DNA from: Trichobilharzia szidati | Lineage: Eukaryota > Platyhelminthes > Trematoda > Strigeidida > Schistosomatidae | Direction: 5' to 3' | Assembly (NCBI GenBank): GCA_944472155.2 | Contig: OX235271.1 | Location: 106,529,256 to 106,593,255, forward strand | Length of the DNA stretch: 64,000 nt | Shown here: positions 23,780 to 35,805 of the stretch, piece after piece | Numbering within the stretch: position 1 is the stretch's first letter | Layout of the letters: each line of letters begins with the position of its first letter | Translations under genes and position numbers: made by a program | The notes under the pieces: generated by a model | The model's input: only the letters and a program-made list of their open reading frames with translations | What the model was told of the DNA's origin: nothing | Database searches by the model: none

Positions 23780-25045
23780 TACCACTAGCCAATGTCATCG
23801 GTGAGCATAACCGACCTGCTGTGTTTTCTTTTCAGTAGTTTTAAAAACCTTTCAGCCTATCACCTTCCACAGCCCTCATAAATTCGAGAGGAAACACTAC
23901 AGTGGATAGCAACGAGTAGTGAACCATAGAAATATATTTCTAATGATTATCCTTGTATTATTCAACTTAAATTGAAAACTACGTGGTAACTTCTTTTGAT
24001 TTTATTTATGAAAGGAGTACATTTGATGAGTATTCTGAAGATCGTATACTGAATAAAATCACTGTTTGGAATAAGAGTATTATTATTTATAAAACTGGTG
24101 TAATGTATTAATGTGGTTTTTATTTTTTCTCCAGTGAAATGTTTTTCTAACTGAAGCACAAAACAGCATTTTAGAGCAATTAAACTGTATAATTCCTTTT
24201 GTTTATGATTTTCAGATACAGCTAATGGAATTATTCTTAATGAATTTACTAATAGTTTGATTATTATTTATTGATTCAGGTTAATTACATTATAATGCAT
24301 TACCGGCGTATACAGGATGAAGTTGGCAGATCAGCAATTTGTTTGTTTATTTAAATACACTAAGAGCACACTGATTGAATTATAAAGCAGTTGATAATCC
24401 TTCTGATTTCATGGTCACTTGAGCTCAGATTCATTGGCATGTAAAAAAGTAACAAGAGTGCACAGCCGTGTTGGCTACAAATATATTTCCAGTAGCCCTC
24501 AACATCAGATGAAGATGAAAATCAAATGAATTAAAACTTCATAAGTAGAAAATTCACGAAAACAAAATCATGCGTGTTATCGAAAACCAAGCTCATATTG
24601 TTATAATTATTCGACCATGTAAGTCGATTAGCATTTTCCGTTGATTGAGTATGTTAGACCGGAATGTTCCGTCTGTATCAATCAATCAATCGATATAAAT
24701 TAACTTGAACAACAGTAACTGATACCAATTGCTCCCTCTATCTGTTAGCCTATTAGATAGCTCTTTTGCACTTGAATGATTGGGACTGGATCGTAGTACC
24801 ACTGGAAGTAGCCTCACTGACTTGGGGAATGCACGTGTATCCCGCTGACCAATCTCAAAAAGGATGAAATGTGAATCTTGAATTCAACTTTTAGTTATTA
24901 CCAACCAATTGCATATCTAAAATAGTGTTGGTGGACTAAAAGAGTTCTTATAAAATGATGACTAAGAGAAGTAATGCTCCAAGAGAAAATAAATTTATGT
25001 CAAACATGAGAATGATTAATATGTTACATCTGGTCGAATAGAAGT
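23780..25045. other. No gene recognised; possible unnamed repeat at 24640-24860
   Basis: The segment 24640-24860 has the uneven, moderately G+C-rich texture of a dispersed repeat (CAATCAATCAATCGATATA; GGAAGTAGCCTCACTGACTTG), but no second copy was found in this window. Confidence 0.3.
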
Positions 25046-25049
25046 AGTT

Positions 25050-25410
25050 AATCAGATCAAGATGATTTTTGAGCGAACAGTTGTATCAGTAACTTCTTTC
25101 TCAGGTTATACATTTATAAATCCATGATAATTGGAATGCAGATAGCCAATAAAGTAAAATGAAAATGAAATCAGAAGCTAAATTGGGTTACATATATATG
25201 ATGGAATGATAGTCCTTTAGTTAACAGTATAATTTGAATGTAAACAAAATGTATAGTAAATTTGAATGATACAAAGTGTGAACAGAAAACTGAGTGACAC
25301 ACTTATATATATTTATAGTCACCATAACATAAGTTTCAGAGGGGGGTTGGAGAGTTATGATCGATGGTGCAAGAGAAATATGATTACGATAGAATGCATA
25401 CAAAGTTAAA
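25050..25410 (-). repeat. PLE long-repeat-like copy, paired with 38230-38600
   Basis: It is collinear with 38230-38600 in the same orientation. Shared blocks: GATGATTTT(T)GAGC, AACAGTT, TTATAAATCCATGA, ATATGATGGAATGATAGT (ATATGGAGTGATAGT), ACAT...AAGTTTCA followed by a G-run and GGAGAGTTAT-like text, then GGTGCAAGAG and GATTACGATAGAAT. The second copy lies just downstream of the PLE endonuclease at 38862-39830, so this is read as a solo repeat of that element type. Confidence 0.6.
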
Positions 25411-26165
25411 GTTAAATAGTTGCAGTCTTTGAACTAATACTTGTAGAGTACATGTGATATAACAAGGAAGCATAAGGAATCTTGTTTACTCATAGACAAT
25501 GTGTAATGGCATTTAAAGACATACATTTATTTTTAAAATCTAAAACTTAGGTATTACTGACTCAGAAGAATATGGTAGTAGCAGTCTGGTGTTGTGTAGT
25601 TAGTTTCTCATCACGTTTGTTGAATTGAAGTGCCGCTGTTCAAGATAATTGATCAGAGATAAAAAAAGCTGAAAAAAGAAGAAGAAAGTAATTATGTTTT
25701 TAGTAACAATCTTCTTATGAGATGAATTGCGAATGCTATCAAAGTTTAGGCTGTTGTAGTTATCAGATATTGAGAAATGCATAGGCTGGGTAAGAAGATC
25801 TCAATTTCTTCCTTCATTGATCCCTGAAGACTTTGATCTTCAAACAAAATTTGCGCTTTGAACAAATGGTTAGTATTTATATCATTATTCTTTTGTTGTT
25901 TAATTATTCAGTGCTTCTTTGAAATTTACTAACGAAATGAAATATATTCCCATCTCATAATCTGATGGATACGAAAATTTTGAATTCGCGCATGTAAACT
26001 GAATGTTGCACACAAATCAGGTTAAACAAACGACTGGAATAGATAGCCTAATCCACATCAACCTTAATACAGCCTACGTGTTATCCTACATCAATGTTTT
26101 TCGTTTGAGTTTGATACTTTTGTTTTCTACTTGACGTTTACAATCTGCTTTTTCTACAGAACTCT
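25411..26165. other. No gene recognised
   Basis: Only short frames without motifs are present. Confidence 0.35.
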
Positions 26166-26169
26166 TTAT

Positions 26170-26850
26170 ACCCACAAAAGAAATTGCTTTCAGACATTGT
26201 TGAAAAGAGTTCAAACACACTGCAGCACTCCTGTGTTGAAAAGAATGGAGGAAAAATATTTATTAACCTCGTTGAAAAAGAATGCATATCCTTAAAATTT
26301 CATAAAAAATGTTTAAGCCCCAGTCATTACACTAACAAGAAACCATTATCAATGACTACAAAAAAATTCACCTTACCATCTCTGAAAAAAAGCTAGAATA
26401 TTAAAACCGTTTGAAATAGATACAGCACACAAGCTAGCCAACACAATCACTTCACTCAATATTGTGCACACCAAAAGATCAGACAGAAAAAGAAGATAAC
26501 ATTAATACTATTTGCAAAATAAATTGCATAAAATGATCGATAAACACTAGATCGGTCAAAGTGGGCGTCCTCTCCCTTTGAAGAGGAATCCAGGAACACA
26601 AATTAACTGTAGAAAAACATGATATATATTCTTTCATATCAATGCATGTAGACAATTATGAACACCAATTTGTTTGGGATAATGTAGAAATTTTAAATAG
26701 AGGAAGCATCAAAATTGCCTCCAGGGAATTTCTAGAAGCCTGGTACTCTAGTGAATCAGCGATAAACAAACATATTAATATAAACAAAATTTACCAGCTA
26801 ATCAAAGGTAAATCACATGACAAGAAATTTCGAATTTCAAGTGAATAAAA
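26170..26850 (+). pseudogene. Penelope-like element, clade 2: linker and endonuclease C-terminal part
   Basis: After a degenerate lead-in (26184-26396), about 26395-26490 encodes 'PFEIDTAHKLANTITSL' followed by 'VHTKRSD', the pre-endonuclease motif (K-P-F-x-I-x-x-A-H-K) of this clade. The frame at 26642-26848 encodes 'HVDNYEHQFVWDNVEILNRG', then 'REFLEAWYSSESAINKHINI' and 'IYQLIK', the clade's C-terminal block. These motifs are collinear with the minus-strand copy at 4240-4780. Stops between the blocks and loss of the YIG front make it dead. Confidence 0.75.
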
Positions 26851-27945
26851 ATAATCAATCGAAATCAACTACCAGGCACGAAGATGGTTACTGGGAGACA
26901 CAATTATATCATTCATGGAGAATTTAAATGAGTTCATTTTATACTAAAATCTGCACTGTGGATGTTGTCTTGAAGGACAACAAAAGCTTCGCTATTAAAT
27001 CAACCAGCTCAGAGAACACAACTATTTCAGGATTCCTTATACACCTGTTTAAAATAAACTTCCTTATGTACTTCTTTATAAACAATATTCTATTTTCTGT
27101 AAGTCTGCAGTGTTTGGTTAGAGAAATATTCTTCTACGCTTACCAGGACAATGGTACATGCAGATATATTTCAACTTACTATGAAATTTCATAGTTGTGG
27201 ACGTAATTATCCTTGATGAAAAGAATTGTATAATCAACGTTACCTAAGAGCATGTCTAAATTTATCACACTTTGATTCACTTCATAGTTCAATTTTATTG
27301 TTTAATAAGCAAGAACCACCTAAACGTTGACTAAGGAAAATCTCACATAACAAAACGTTGTTTGCATTTTGCCTGAATGTGGCTAACTTTACTTTATGCT
27401 TATCTCTCTTTTCCATTTCAGAATTTATTAACATTCACTGAACTGTGTAAATACCTCTCAGAGAATTTTTTTTACCAGGTAACAACTTAACATACATTTT
27501 GTCACTTAAGATATCCAGGAAAAAAATGCGTGTAACTGCATGGTAATAACATCATAATGCTGCTTGTGGTAACTATGACTACCTTGTAAAATAACAGTGT
27601 TTTCAACCAATTGAAATGTGTTTTATTTCAGTAAACTGAAGAAAGTACGTTACTCAAACACTGAGATTTCAGTGGATTGTTTCAAATTCAAGTATCGGTT
27701 GAGAAAAAACACATGAAGGAAAAAATAAACACATATTAAGGATAGATTATCTTTTTAGTTAATTTTTTCAATTTGTAATACTGTCAAAAGATCATCAAGT
27801 AAGTTGTAGATACAACGAGATTTGTACGACTACTCGCTATCCAAACTTCGGGATTAAAGGGGAAATTCACACGTTTGTTTATCAGAAGATCACTTTACAT
27901 TAAAACTATCAAAATTCAGTCAATTCAGTTAACTTTCGGGGTGCT
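26851..27945. other. No gene recognised
   Basis: The 88-codon frame at 26928-27194 is hydrophobic and unassigned. Possible extensions of the neighbouring PLE copies could not be followed. Confidence 0.35.
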
Positions 27946-27949
27946 GAAG

Positions 27950-28310
27950 TAGGTTTGGACCAGGTGGTCTGCACTTGTGGAGCGAGTTATATTTGTTGTT
28001 GCTCTAGGAACTTGATTATTCGTGCTTGGGAAACACCTAACAGTGTGGCTAAATAAAGGTGCAGTGAAAAATATCAGTAGCTCAGTATTAGACCATTTAG
28101 TTCAAACAGGCCACAAGGCGATCATTGAGGAATACTTTTCTATCATCTTCTGGGTAGCAGATAAATCGCTAAAAGCTTCCAGGTACCGAATACTCCAAAC
28201 AGTAGGGGATATTGCGATTCACCTTGGAAAACCGGTGCTGTGTGTGCAGAATAGCAGGACCAGCCGCCACTACTGCTCTTGCCTTCAGTGGAGACTATAA
28301 ATTCATGAAT
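27950..28310 (+). pseudogene. Penelope-like element GIY-YIG endonuclease fragment
   Basis: A front motif 'TCGASYI' (about 27970-27995) is followed, after a frame change, by 'LTVWLNKG', 'SSSVLDHLVQTGHKAIIEEY' and 'SLKASRYRILQTVGDIAIHL'. This is the full order of the endonuclease domain. The catalytic R-x-x-E-H helix is lost at the frame break. At the end, 'LCVQNS' matches the L-C-V-Q-K text of the copies at 39000 and 42780. Confidence 0.75.
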
Positions 28311-28570
28311 TTGTATGATTATCTTTCCTAATTTTTCTGATATTTCACTGTGTTGTTATGTTGGGGCATATTACCACTCTCAAAGATGCTACTGAATTGT
28401 AATCTGTTGATATTATTGTCTCGATGTTATTTAAATATTTATGTTATTAATAACGCTAATTCATCCACTATTACGTATACATAACTGAAGAAGCTGATGA
28501 TGAAGTTATCGAAAAGGATATTCTTTGTTCAGTAATCAATCTTTTGAAATTTATTCTCATCTCATTTTTG
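28311..28570 (+). repeat. PLE 3' region with hammerhead-like remnant near 28484-28520
   Basis: Contains CTGAAGAAGCTGATGATGAAG followed by TTATCGAAAAGG, the CTGANGA...CGAAA order known from hammerhead motifs in PLE terminal repeats. Stem II pairs poorly, so it is a decayed motif or a coincidence. Confidence 0.4.
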
Positions 28571-29845
28571 TATAGCTACATATTACATGCGCTAACACAG
28601 GTCTCTACTCAAAAATTGGCGTTCGTGAAGATTCATTTCACAGAAAATGCCTTTTTTGTTTTTCAGAAAAATTTAAGAAACAATCTGAGAACTTATACTA
28701 TGCACCTCTAAACTATCAAAAACACAGTGCTAATTGGAGATTGGTCAACATAGATACGTTATTAGTTTATTGCAAGTGAGATAATCGAACACGTTGACCA
28801 TTTCACTTGCCTGCTAATTTTTACCTGGCCTAGTTAGATTTTGAATGATGTATTCTTGGCAAAGTTTTGAAAGTCCTGTTCAGATTTTGTTTAATTGCAC
28901 CTCTTTCGGCTTGGGAAAGACATCAGATCGTTCAGTGAGTATCACGTTTTCTATGTAGCATTATGTCACATTTTTTATCTCAGAGGAAAATGGTTATGAC
29001 ACATACGGGAACCACGCAGTCGTCAGATATTTCAGCTCAGTGTAATTTGTGCTTTTCAGCACTTAACAAACTCTTTATGTCAAAGGGATATAGTGGAATT
29101 TAGTCACCTGAAGCATCTGTAATATGTTCTATACATTCTGAGCAATTGCTTTCACATAAGAAGGATACCTTATGAAGTGAGATCATTTTCAGAGTAAATC
29201 AAATGCAGTCAAACTGCATTTATGGCACTAACTTTTCATGTGGTAAGGAAACTTAACCTTAGGAATTTGTAGTTGAAAATATCCGATCTAAATTGGAATC
29301 GATCATACTACTTCAAATGCACTATTTCTTTTCTTCTTTCCTTCTTGATTATAGTACTTCACTTTACTTACTGCTTTGAGATTGCAGTATTATCGCATTT
29401 CTATCACTGGCAATAGGTAGGAATAGAACGCTGAATAGGGGCTGGAAGTCCTTAAATAAAAGCAAAGGCTTGGACACTGACAAACCGAATTAAGTATACA
29501 CGATAATCACTATTCGCAAAATGTCTTTAAAAATAGTCATTCACGATTGTCTTGCTACTTAAAATTATACCAAGTAATATAATAAAAGTGTTTTTTCAAA
29601 ATGAATGTTTTTGTTTATTCAGGAAGAGGGCATTTTATTCTATATTCTTTAAAGGTAGAGTGTTATTTGATTTTACTGGTAAGCAACAACAAAAATCATT
29701 ATTAACTAAGGAATGCGGTAAATATTAGTTTACACACACTACATTAATTGCTCCTCAGGACTTCAGTATATCTACTTTCCTAAATGCAAGATATTAAAAT
29801 GAAGCGCGAGAATTGGCAGGAAATTTTATTAGATATAACCTCATA
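28571..29845. other. No gene recognised
   Basis: No motif-bearing frame and no recognised repeat copy. Confidence 0.35.
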
Positions 29846-29849
29846 TCTT

Positions 29850-30585
29850 TCGAGACGTCATTGTTCCAGATACAGGGGTCACACATGAGGATATTAGAGG
29901 AAGGATTGGAAATAAAACAATTCTTTATTAATTTAATTTAATTCTAGATTTTCCCATCGACTGATTGGACCGAAGTGCTCGGTCTCACGGCTTCTTGTGC
30001 AGATGCTTCGGCAATGTCTCGGCATCCTGGATTCCACTGCTTGCCACCTCCATCAAATTATTTACTAAAGTGAAATCGATGTGGCAATCTGTTGCACTCA
30101 GCATAAGGAACAAGATTGGGATTTTCAAAATTAGTGTCAAGTCAGTCATCGCTTCTGTATGGTTTAGAAATTTGCCACGTCACAAAAGGAATTCATAACA
30201 GGCCACAGACGTTTGCCAACAACTACATTTACTAGCTTGAAGCTGAAGCTCACATGACTAACTGGAAAAGGGAAGTAACTCTGGCAGTGAATCAACCAAG
30301 AATCTGCCACCCACTAAATATGCTGAAGAAAACGGAGATCGATGGGTACCACTTTGAGGTAAGCGTTATCTGACATCACATTCCGGGTTGTCAAATAGAA
30401 ACCAAATAGGAGACGGTAATTTGGACGTTAGATAGTGACGCAGACGAGTTGGTGTGTGAAAAAATTGAAGCTTATGGACAGTGGTAGATTCAGCTGAAAA
30501 GGGATGCAGAGAACAGGATGAAATGGAGATGTCCTGTTGGAGGTCTGTTTTCCACTTGGAACCTTGGGGAATAATAATAATAATA
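29850..30585 (+). pseudogene. RTE/SR2-type LINE 3' end with an internal insertion
   Basis: About 29870-29912 encodes 'TGVTHEDIRGRIG' (family: GGTDEDIKARIGKAR). The frame resumes at about 30058 with 'FTKVKSMWQSVALSIRNKIG' (family: FTTLKSVWRSTALSIKNKIR). Later frames give 'NWKREVTLAVNQPRICHPL' and near the end 'DAENRMKWRCPVGGL', the usual R-x-R-W-R-x-x-V-G-G-L finish of this clade. It ends with TTCCACTTGGAACCTTGGGG and an AAT-repeat tail. About 140 bases at 29915-30057 have no counterpart in the other copies and look inserted. Confidence 0.75.
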
Positions 30586-32825
30586 CTGCCCTTCGTAACT
30601 AGTTGAATATTTTAATTTTTCAACATTCATTTCAGTGACAGACTGCATAAAATGTAGACAAAAACCACTACCTATATGGTTTTCTTTGGAAAGATATGAT
30701 TTGATTACGATAAAGAGACGAGGTATGTCAGATATTAACGTATAACTGGGGTAAAATAGCTTGCAAATGATTTCAGAATATAATCCACATTAACTTTTAG
30801 AAGTTCTTTAGGAAACGACTAATGTGTCGCTTATGCTTACAATGAATCCCATATTTTCCGGTCATTTTCGATTGCTGTTGAGTTTATAGCTAATTGGTTA
30901 ATGCATGTGGATTGAAACAAAAGATTTGCTTGCTTTTAATATGTCTGAGAAAGATAACTTTTATAACATAATTTCTAAATGTGCACCTTTTTTGATGTAA
31001 TGTTTGGGATGAATTTACAACGAAAATATGAGACATTTTTAACCACGTAAACATGAAGTAATTAGATACAAGTCCTAATATTTCAAAAAACTGAGCCAGA
31101 CAGTAAAGTTTTTCGAAAATGCCCACGCTGTTTTTTAATTTTACTCATGATACAGAATTGTAGGTAGTAATGTTTTTATCGCAAAAGGGTTTCCTAAGGA
31201 CTAGTGTCTCTGCTGAATCTTATTTAGCCAGCTAAGCATTATGTATATTCTTTGTCACTGTGAAGGATTTAACGATCTTACAATTGTAATTTGAAGTTTT
31301 GAAACCAAAAAGATAACAAATTACTTATTACACCCTTACTGTAGAATGGTTGTCTCATTATTCGAAGAGAATCCGAAAGTTCTTCCATCTAAAAGTTTTG
31401 GCGTACCGTATAAATTATTCCAAAGACAACTAAAAAAGGACCAGCAGCTGATAGTAAAGCTGAAAAGTGATAACAGTGACTAGAAGAAATTTGTAAAGAA
31501 TCTTGAGTAACGAGAGATTTCAGTGTAGAAGCAGTCACGGGGCAGAACACCTGGATATCAGTAATAACACACCATGCATACAGTAACTGAGACGACTGGA
31601 ATCAAGTATAATTTTTATGCAGAAAAAGATGATCACGTGAACTTTCGTAGATTGACTGTAGACTTCTTACTATTTTCAGTGTAGAGAGCGCATATCATTC
31701 AATCTTCTTAACTGAATCTCAGGTTTAGTGGAAATAGTATCTGTTTCAACATCTTTCAGGATGACGTATTACAATTAAGGGTGATCAGTCAGTAGATAAG
31801 AATTCATCAAATAGAAAATGGAAATTCGCACTTGCTAGCACTTTACTGGAAGTTTATTTTATGGTTAATAATAAGTATTTTTGAGGAAGCAGTCAATGCA
31901 TATGACTTGACGATAAATGCTTTAGCCTCCTAGGCAACATGAGGCGTTATTAGCGATTAAAAATATCTTCAGTAAGCCTTAGACAACCTTTCACGGTGTC
32001 ACAAATAAAGCAGTCTAATTTAACAACTTATTTGGCATGAGTATGACTTCCTGTGTAAACACACTTATTTGAATTTATTACTGAAGATATCATCAAACCT
32101 AGTGATAAAACGTGCACTGTTGCATCTCAAAGCTCGGAGAACATCAGACACTTTCTACCATAAATATCCAGACTGAAGATGTTTTGAATTTCCTGGGATA
32201 TTTTGAGCGTAGAATCAAACTGAATCATTACAAAATTACTTAAAGTAGTCGATTAAAGTCTTGTTTTGATGTTTTAAACACTCTGGGATTATTTCAAGTA
32301 ATTTTTATTGTACACGAATACCCATTTAGACATGGGAATAAGAAACAAACAGTTCATGGAACTCATCCATTTAGTTGTACAAACGCAATTAGGTATAACT
32401 ATTTTGTGTGTATACGTGTGTGTATACATTCAGTTGATCAAAGACAACCAAAATAGTAAAAGAAAATAAATTACTTTGAAATAATCTTTGCGTCATCAAA
32501 ATACTTCAGAACAGTGGAGATTAATCAAGTGGTACTTAAGACAGTGAAGATTCGTAAATTTAGACTAAATGTTGCGTAATACGAAATCATGTTTTGAAAA
32601 AGATTAGATGTTTGTGGGAAGAGCGTAGAAAAGAGTATCAAGGTATATTATGTAACAGGTGAAGAGAATGATAATAATGCCTGTGATACTGAAAAATACA
32701 AAAAGATTAATTTTAACGAAGCATTGATTAAAACTGAGTTTAGAATTATGTCTAACGTAGTAGGAATGTGTGGGAAATTCTCTTCCCTATTCAGTAATCA
32801 GATTATTCTATATAAAATGCTAAAG
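30586..32825. other. No gene recognised
   Basis: The frame at 30890-31126 (-) is hydrophobic but unassigned. No recognised repeat copy. Confidence 0.35.
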
Positions 32826-32827
32826 CC

Positions 32828-33037
32828 TCAGCAATACAAGGTGTGAGGACAAATTCCATCTTCGCGAGGCTTGTTTTGACTTTGTAGGTAAATTTTAATG
32901 AAGTTTTCTTGTGTTCTTGTGTGTTCAGTTATATCACTCCGTATTGATCGATTTTGACCTTTCCGTAGCCACACGAACAGTTTGGCTGGTCTTTCTAGAT
33001 AAAAAACCCATTGAACAACCTTCGTATCCTGCTCCAA
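32828..33037 (-). pseudogene. Possible PLE endonuclease fragment, strongly decayed
   Basis: The minus-strand frame has 'FVWLRKGQNRSIRSDITEHT', which resembles 'VPVWLxKG...SIxSAIxEHL' of the GIY-YIG copies (compare 'LTVWLNKGAVKNISSSVLDH' at 28045). Only this block is visible; no YIG box. Confidence 0.5.
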
Positions 33038-33319
33038 TGTAGCAAGTTAATTATTGGATACACACGGAGAACATTTGGCGGTTGGAGAATACCAGTCTTA
33101 AGATAGATGCAAGTAATGCTTTTTCAAGGTGTTTGGTATTCTCTTTCTAAATGTCAACCAGAAAGTCGACTTTAAATGATGCTTTCACGTACACCATCTT
33201 CATCGGTTCAGAGATGAATCAGTTATACAAACATCCAGTAATCAACCTGCTGGAAAACAACAAGGTGATTGAAAATTTTGTGTTGGTAAGAGATGGCTCA
33301 TTTTGAAATGAGACAAAAA

Positions 33320-33549
33320 TTAAGAACACAATATTCAGGGAAGAGACCCCTTGCAACGAATTTATCAAGCTGTACAATCGTATGTTCATGGCTTTTGAAG
33401 AAATTATATCCCGTGAGGGAATGTAAACAAAGTTGTGAATACACAAAATAATGATAGTCTGAAATGCAATTAAAGTGTTTTTGATTACAATCAAAGTTAA
33501 ACATCAAATAGCAAATAAATACTGTCATATACAGAATAGTTCATAGGAT
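33320..33549 (-). repeat. Left inverted pLTR arm of the best-preserved PLE
   Basis: Its reverse complement matches 35425-35654 over about 230 bases with roughly eight mismatches by eye and no obvious indels. Shared text includes TTTGATGTTTAACTTTGATT, CACTTTAATTGCATTTCAGA, CACGGGATATAATTTCTTC and GATTGTACAGCTTGA. This is the highest similarity between any two repeat copies in the window, implying the youngest insertion. Confidence 0.9.
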
Positions 33550-33639
33550 GTTATTCTTTCTGAACAAATGAAATCCGCTAAACCCGATGGAGAAACGAAC
33601 AATACACATTTAATTAAAATCAACTGACAGATGTTTGAA

Positions 33640-35100
33640 AGGACACGAAAAATAAATCCGTAATCTCGTCAGATTCGTATGAACGCATCCGATCAGTAGG
33701 CTTTAGAATGCCAAGTTTGTATGAACTACCGGAAAATTCACAAAACAGGATAACCCTTCCATCCAGTTCTCAATGTGGCGGGTTGTCTTTATCACGGAAT
33801 ATCGCCCAATGGCCAGCTGAAATATTGGAACCAGTTAGAAGGCAAGTATCTAAGTTTTCCAATGATGACACATTTAAATTTTTTGAGAGCATTAAAGACT
33901 TTAATGTCTCAGGCACAGTCATATTCTCATTACATGTGACTTTGCTATTTACTAATGTACCTTCCATGGAAAACATTTGCTACATATATGATTATACTGA
34001 TGCACATAGTTTAAACATAGGGCTGCTGACAGCATACCTCAAAGAACTCTTTTCGAGATGCATATTTCATTTTCAGTTCACTTTCAATAATGAGATTTTT
34101 AGATAGATAGCGTTGAGATGGGATCGCCACTGGGTACACTGCTGACTGACTGTTTCTCCACAAAGCTCGAGAACTCTCAAATAAGTCAAACCAACGGTGG
34201 TTTTGACACCTATAGAAGATACGTAGGCGACACCTTCATTATCTGAAATAAGGATATGACTCTTGATGATTCCTTGTTTACATTCAACAACCGCCGTTTT
34301 TCTTCGCAATTCGCCACAAAAAGGAATCCGAACTAAGCATACCTTCCCCTAATGTGTGCCTCAGTATAAATGATGACAGATCTCTCAAAAGACGCATCCA
34401 CTGGACTTTTAAATAGAATGTACAACTGACTGACTTTCATAGTTGGGTGCCTATTTTTCGTTAGAAAATAATTTAATACACTCGCTCTGCTTTAGGAAAA
34501 AGAACATTTGTATTTCTGACTGCGTTGAAGCAGAAACCTGCTTCCTTAAAGCCACGCTCACCGAAAACCGTTAGCTGAACTGATTTATTGTCAGAAACAC
34601 GAAATATAAGCGGTCCAAAATGGTCACTAACTCAGTTCCAAATAAAATTATATTCATAAATATGAAATTACAAGGTGATTAGGCCTCCCATATGCTCAAA
34701 TTTGTCTCCCTACATCAGTCAGAGAGACGTTCTTGGCTGCGAAATTACAAATGATCTTCACCAGTCGTAAGTTGTTCCCCATCTCAGTAAACGATAAGCT
34801 CCATTGTCCGGCCAACTCTATGTGCATCTATCAGTTCACCTATTCTTGTGGAACAAAGCATATTCGCCATGGCCAGAGAATGCTTTGTACACGGATATGA
34901 GAACATATTCTAGAATGGTTTTACAAGGAGGGAGGAATAATGTGCGAAGCTTTATTCTGGAACACTTGATCGACTTCTATCGCTCTACCAACCCTGACCA
35001 TGATTTTAAGATCTATCAAATTTGCAATAAAGTGATGCAGTTTCTTCATTCTAAGCTTCTGAAGATGATGGAGGCCTTGACTGTGATGAATTTAGAGTAG
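33640..35100 (+). pseudogene. Penelope-like element, reverse transcriptase plus GIY-YIG endonuclease, near complete but broken
   Basis: Order from 5': 'SYERIRSVGFRMPSLYELPE' (RT motif 'R-x-G-F-R-x-P-x-x-Y-x-L-P'), then 'IAQWPAEILEPVRRQ', 'VIFSLHVTLLFTNVPSMENI' (first catalytic box SLDVTSLFTNVP; the Asp is His here), 'AYLKELFSRCIFHFQFTFNN', a stop, then about 34110 'EMGSPLGTLLTDCF' and 'YRRYVGDTFII' (second catalytic box YVDDTFII, with one Asp changed to Gly). The post-palm part continues to about 34700. The endonuclease is at 34804-35100: 'CIYQFTYSCGTKH' in one frame, then 'SFILEHLIDFYRSTNPDHDF' and the terminal 'MMEALTVMNLE' in another. Both catalytic RT substitutions and the stops show that it is inactive. 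Confidence 0.85.
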
Positions 35101-35424
35101 ACTTTGGTATACAAAAGACGTATGCACAATCCTTACTCCTATCTTAGCCACAGAGGGACAAACATTTATTTGTTTTTAATTATATTTTTGTTTATTCAGT
35201 TAATCTATGTATGTTACACTCATTACTACGATTATTATTATTTCTGTTACTGTTCTCACTTTGAACTGTTTCCTGTATTACTTCACTCGTCCCACTTGTT
35301 CTTCTAAATCAAAAGTTTGTTTGCAATGTTGAATTCTATATTATCAAATTTCATACCAAGCTATATAACGTTTTATATTCTCCTACTACCCCTATAATTA
35401 TACACTCCCTTCCCACAACTGCAT
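35101..35424 (+). other. PLE 3' untranslated region
   Basis: Lies between the endonuclease end and the right arm. The block around 35235-35300 (TCTCACTTTGAACTG, then TATTACTTCACTCGTCCCAC) recurs inverted at 8540-8600 and, weakly, at about 9370-9440, so it belongs to the element. Confidence 0.6.
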
Positions 35425-35654
35425 ATCCTATGAACTACTCTGTATATTACAGTATTTATGTGCTATTTGATGTTTAACTTTGATTGTAATCAAAAACACT
35501 TTAATTGCATTTCAGACTATCATTATTTTGTGTATTCACAACATTGTTTACATTCCCTCACGGGATATAATTTCTTCAAAAGCCATGAACATACGATTGT
35601 ACAGCTTGACAAATTCGTTGCAAGGAGTCTTTTCCCTAAATATTGTGTTCTTAA
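35425..35654 (+). repeat. Right inverted pLTR arm of the best-preserved PLE
   Basis: Inverted partner of 33320-33549; see that entry. Both arms read through in one long frame, which is why near-identical hypothetical proteins appear on opposite strands at the two sites. That frame is not a gene. Confidence 0.9.
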
Positions 35655-35694
35655 TGTTACAGTATGAATTATTATTTTATTGTATTTAATAAAG

Positions 35695-35805
35695 TTTACA
35701 ACTTATTTAGACAGGCGTTTCCTCTTAGTTTATGGCCCTTCATCAGTGTGCGCTCTACTACAGATCAAACCTAGGAATTTCTGGTGACAAGACGTTCTTT
35801 TCCAC
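35695..35805 (-). repeat. SINE family A tail relic, weak
   Basis: Minus strand shows CTGATGAAGGGCCATAAACT followed by AAGAGGAAACGCCTGTC. This is the order of a hammerhead-like core (CTGATGA, stem II, GAAAC, short stem III, TC), but the stems are degenerate and the flanks only faintly match family A. Confidence 0.35.

Noticed and set aside
34073..34309. Minus-strand 78-codon frame
   Set aside because: It is antisense to the PLE palm domain and has no independent support.
33298..35689. Near-identical hypothetical proteins on opposite strands at 33298-33528 and 35458-35667
   Set aside because: They are chance frames through the two inverted arms of one PLE, not a gene pair.
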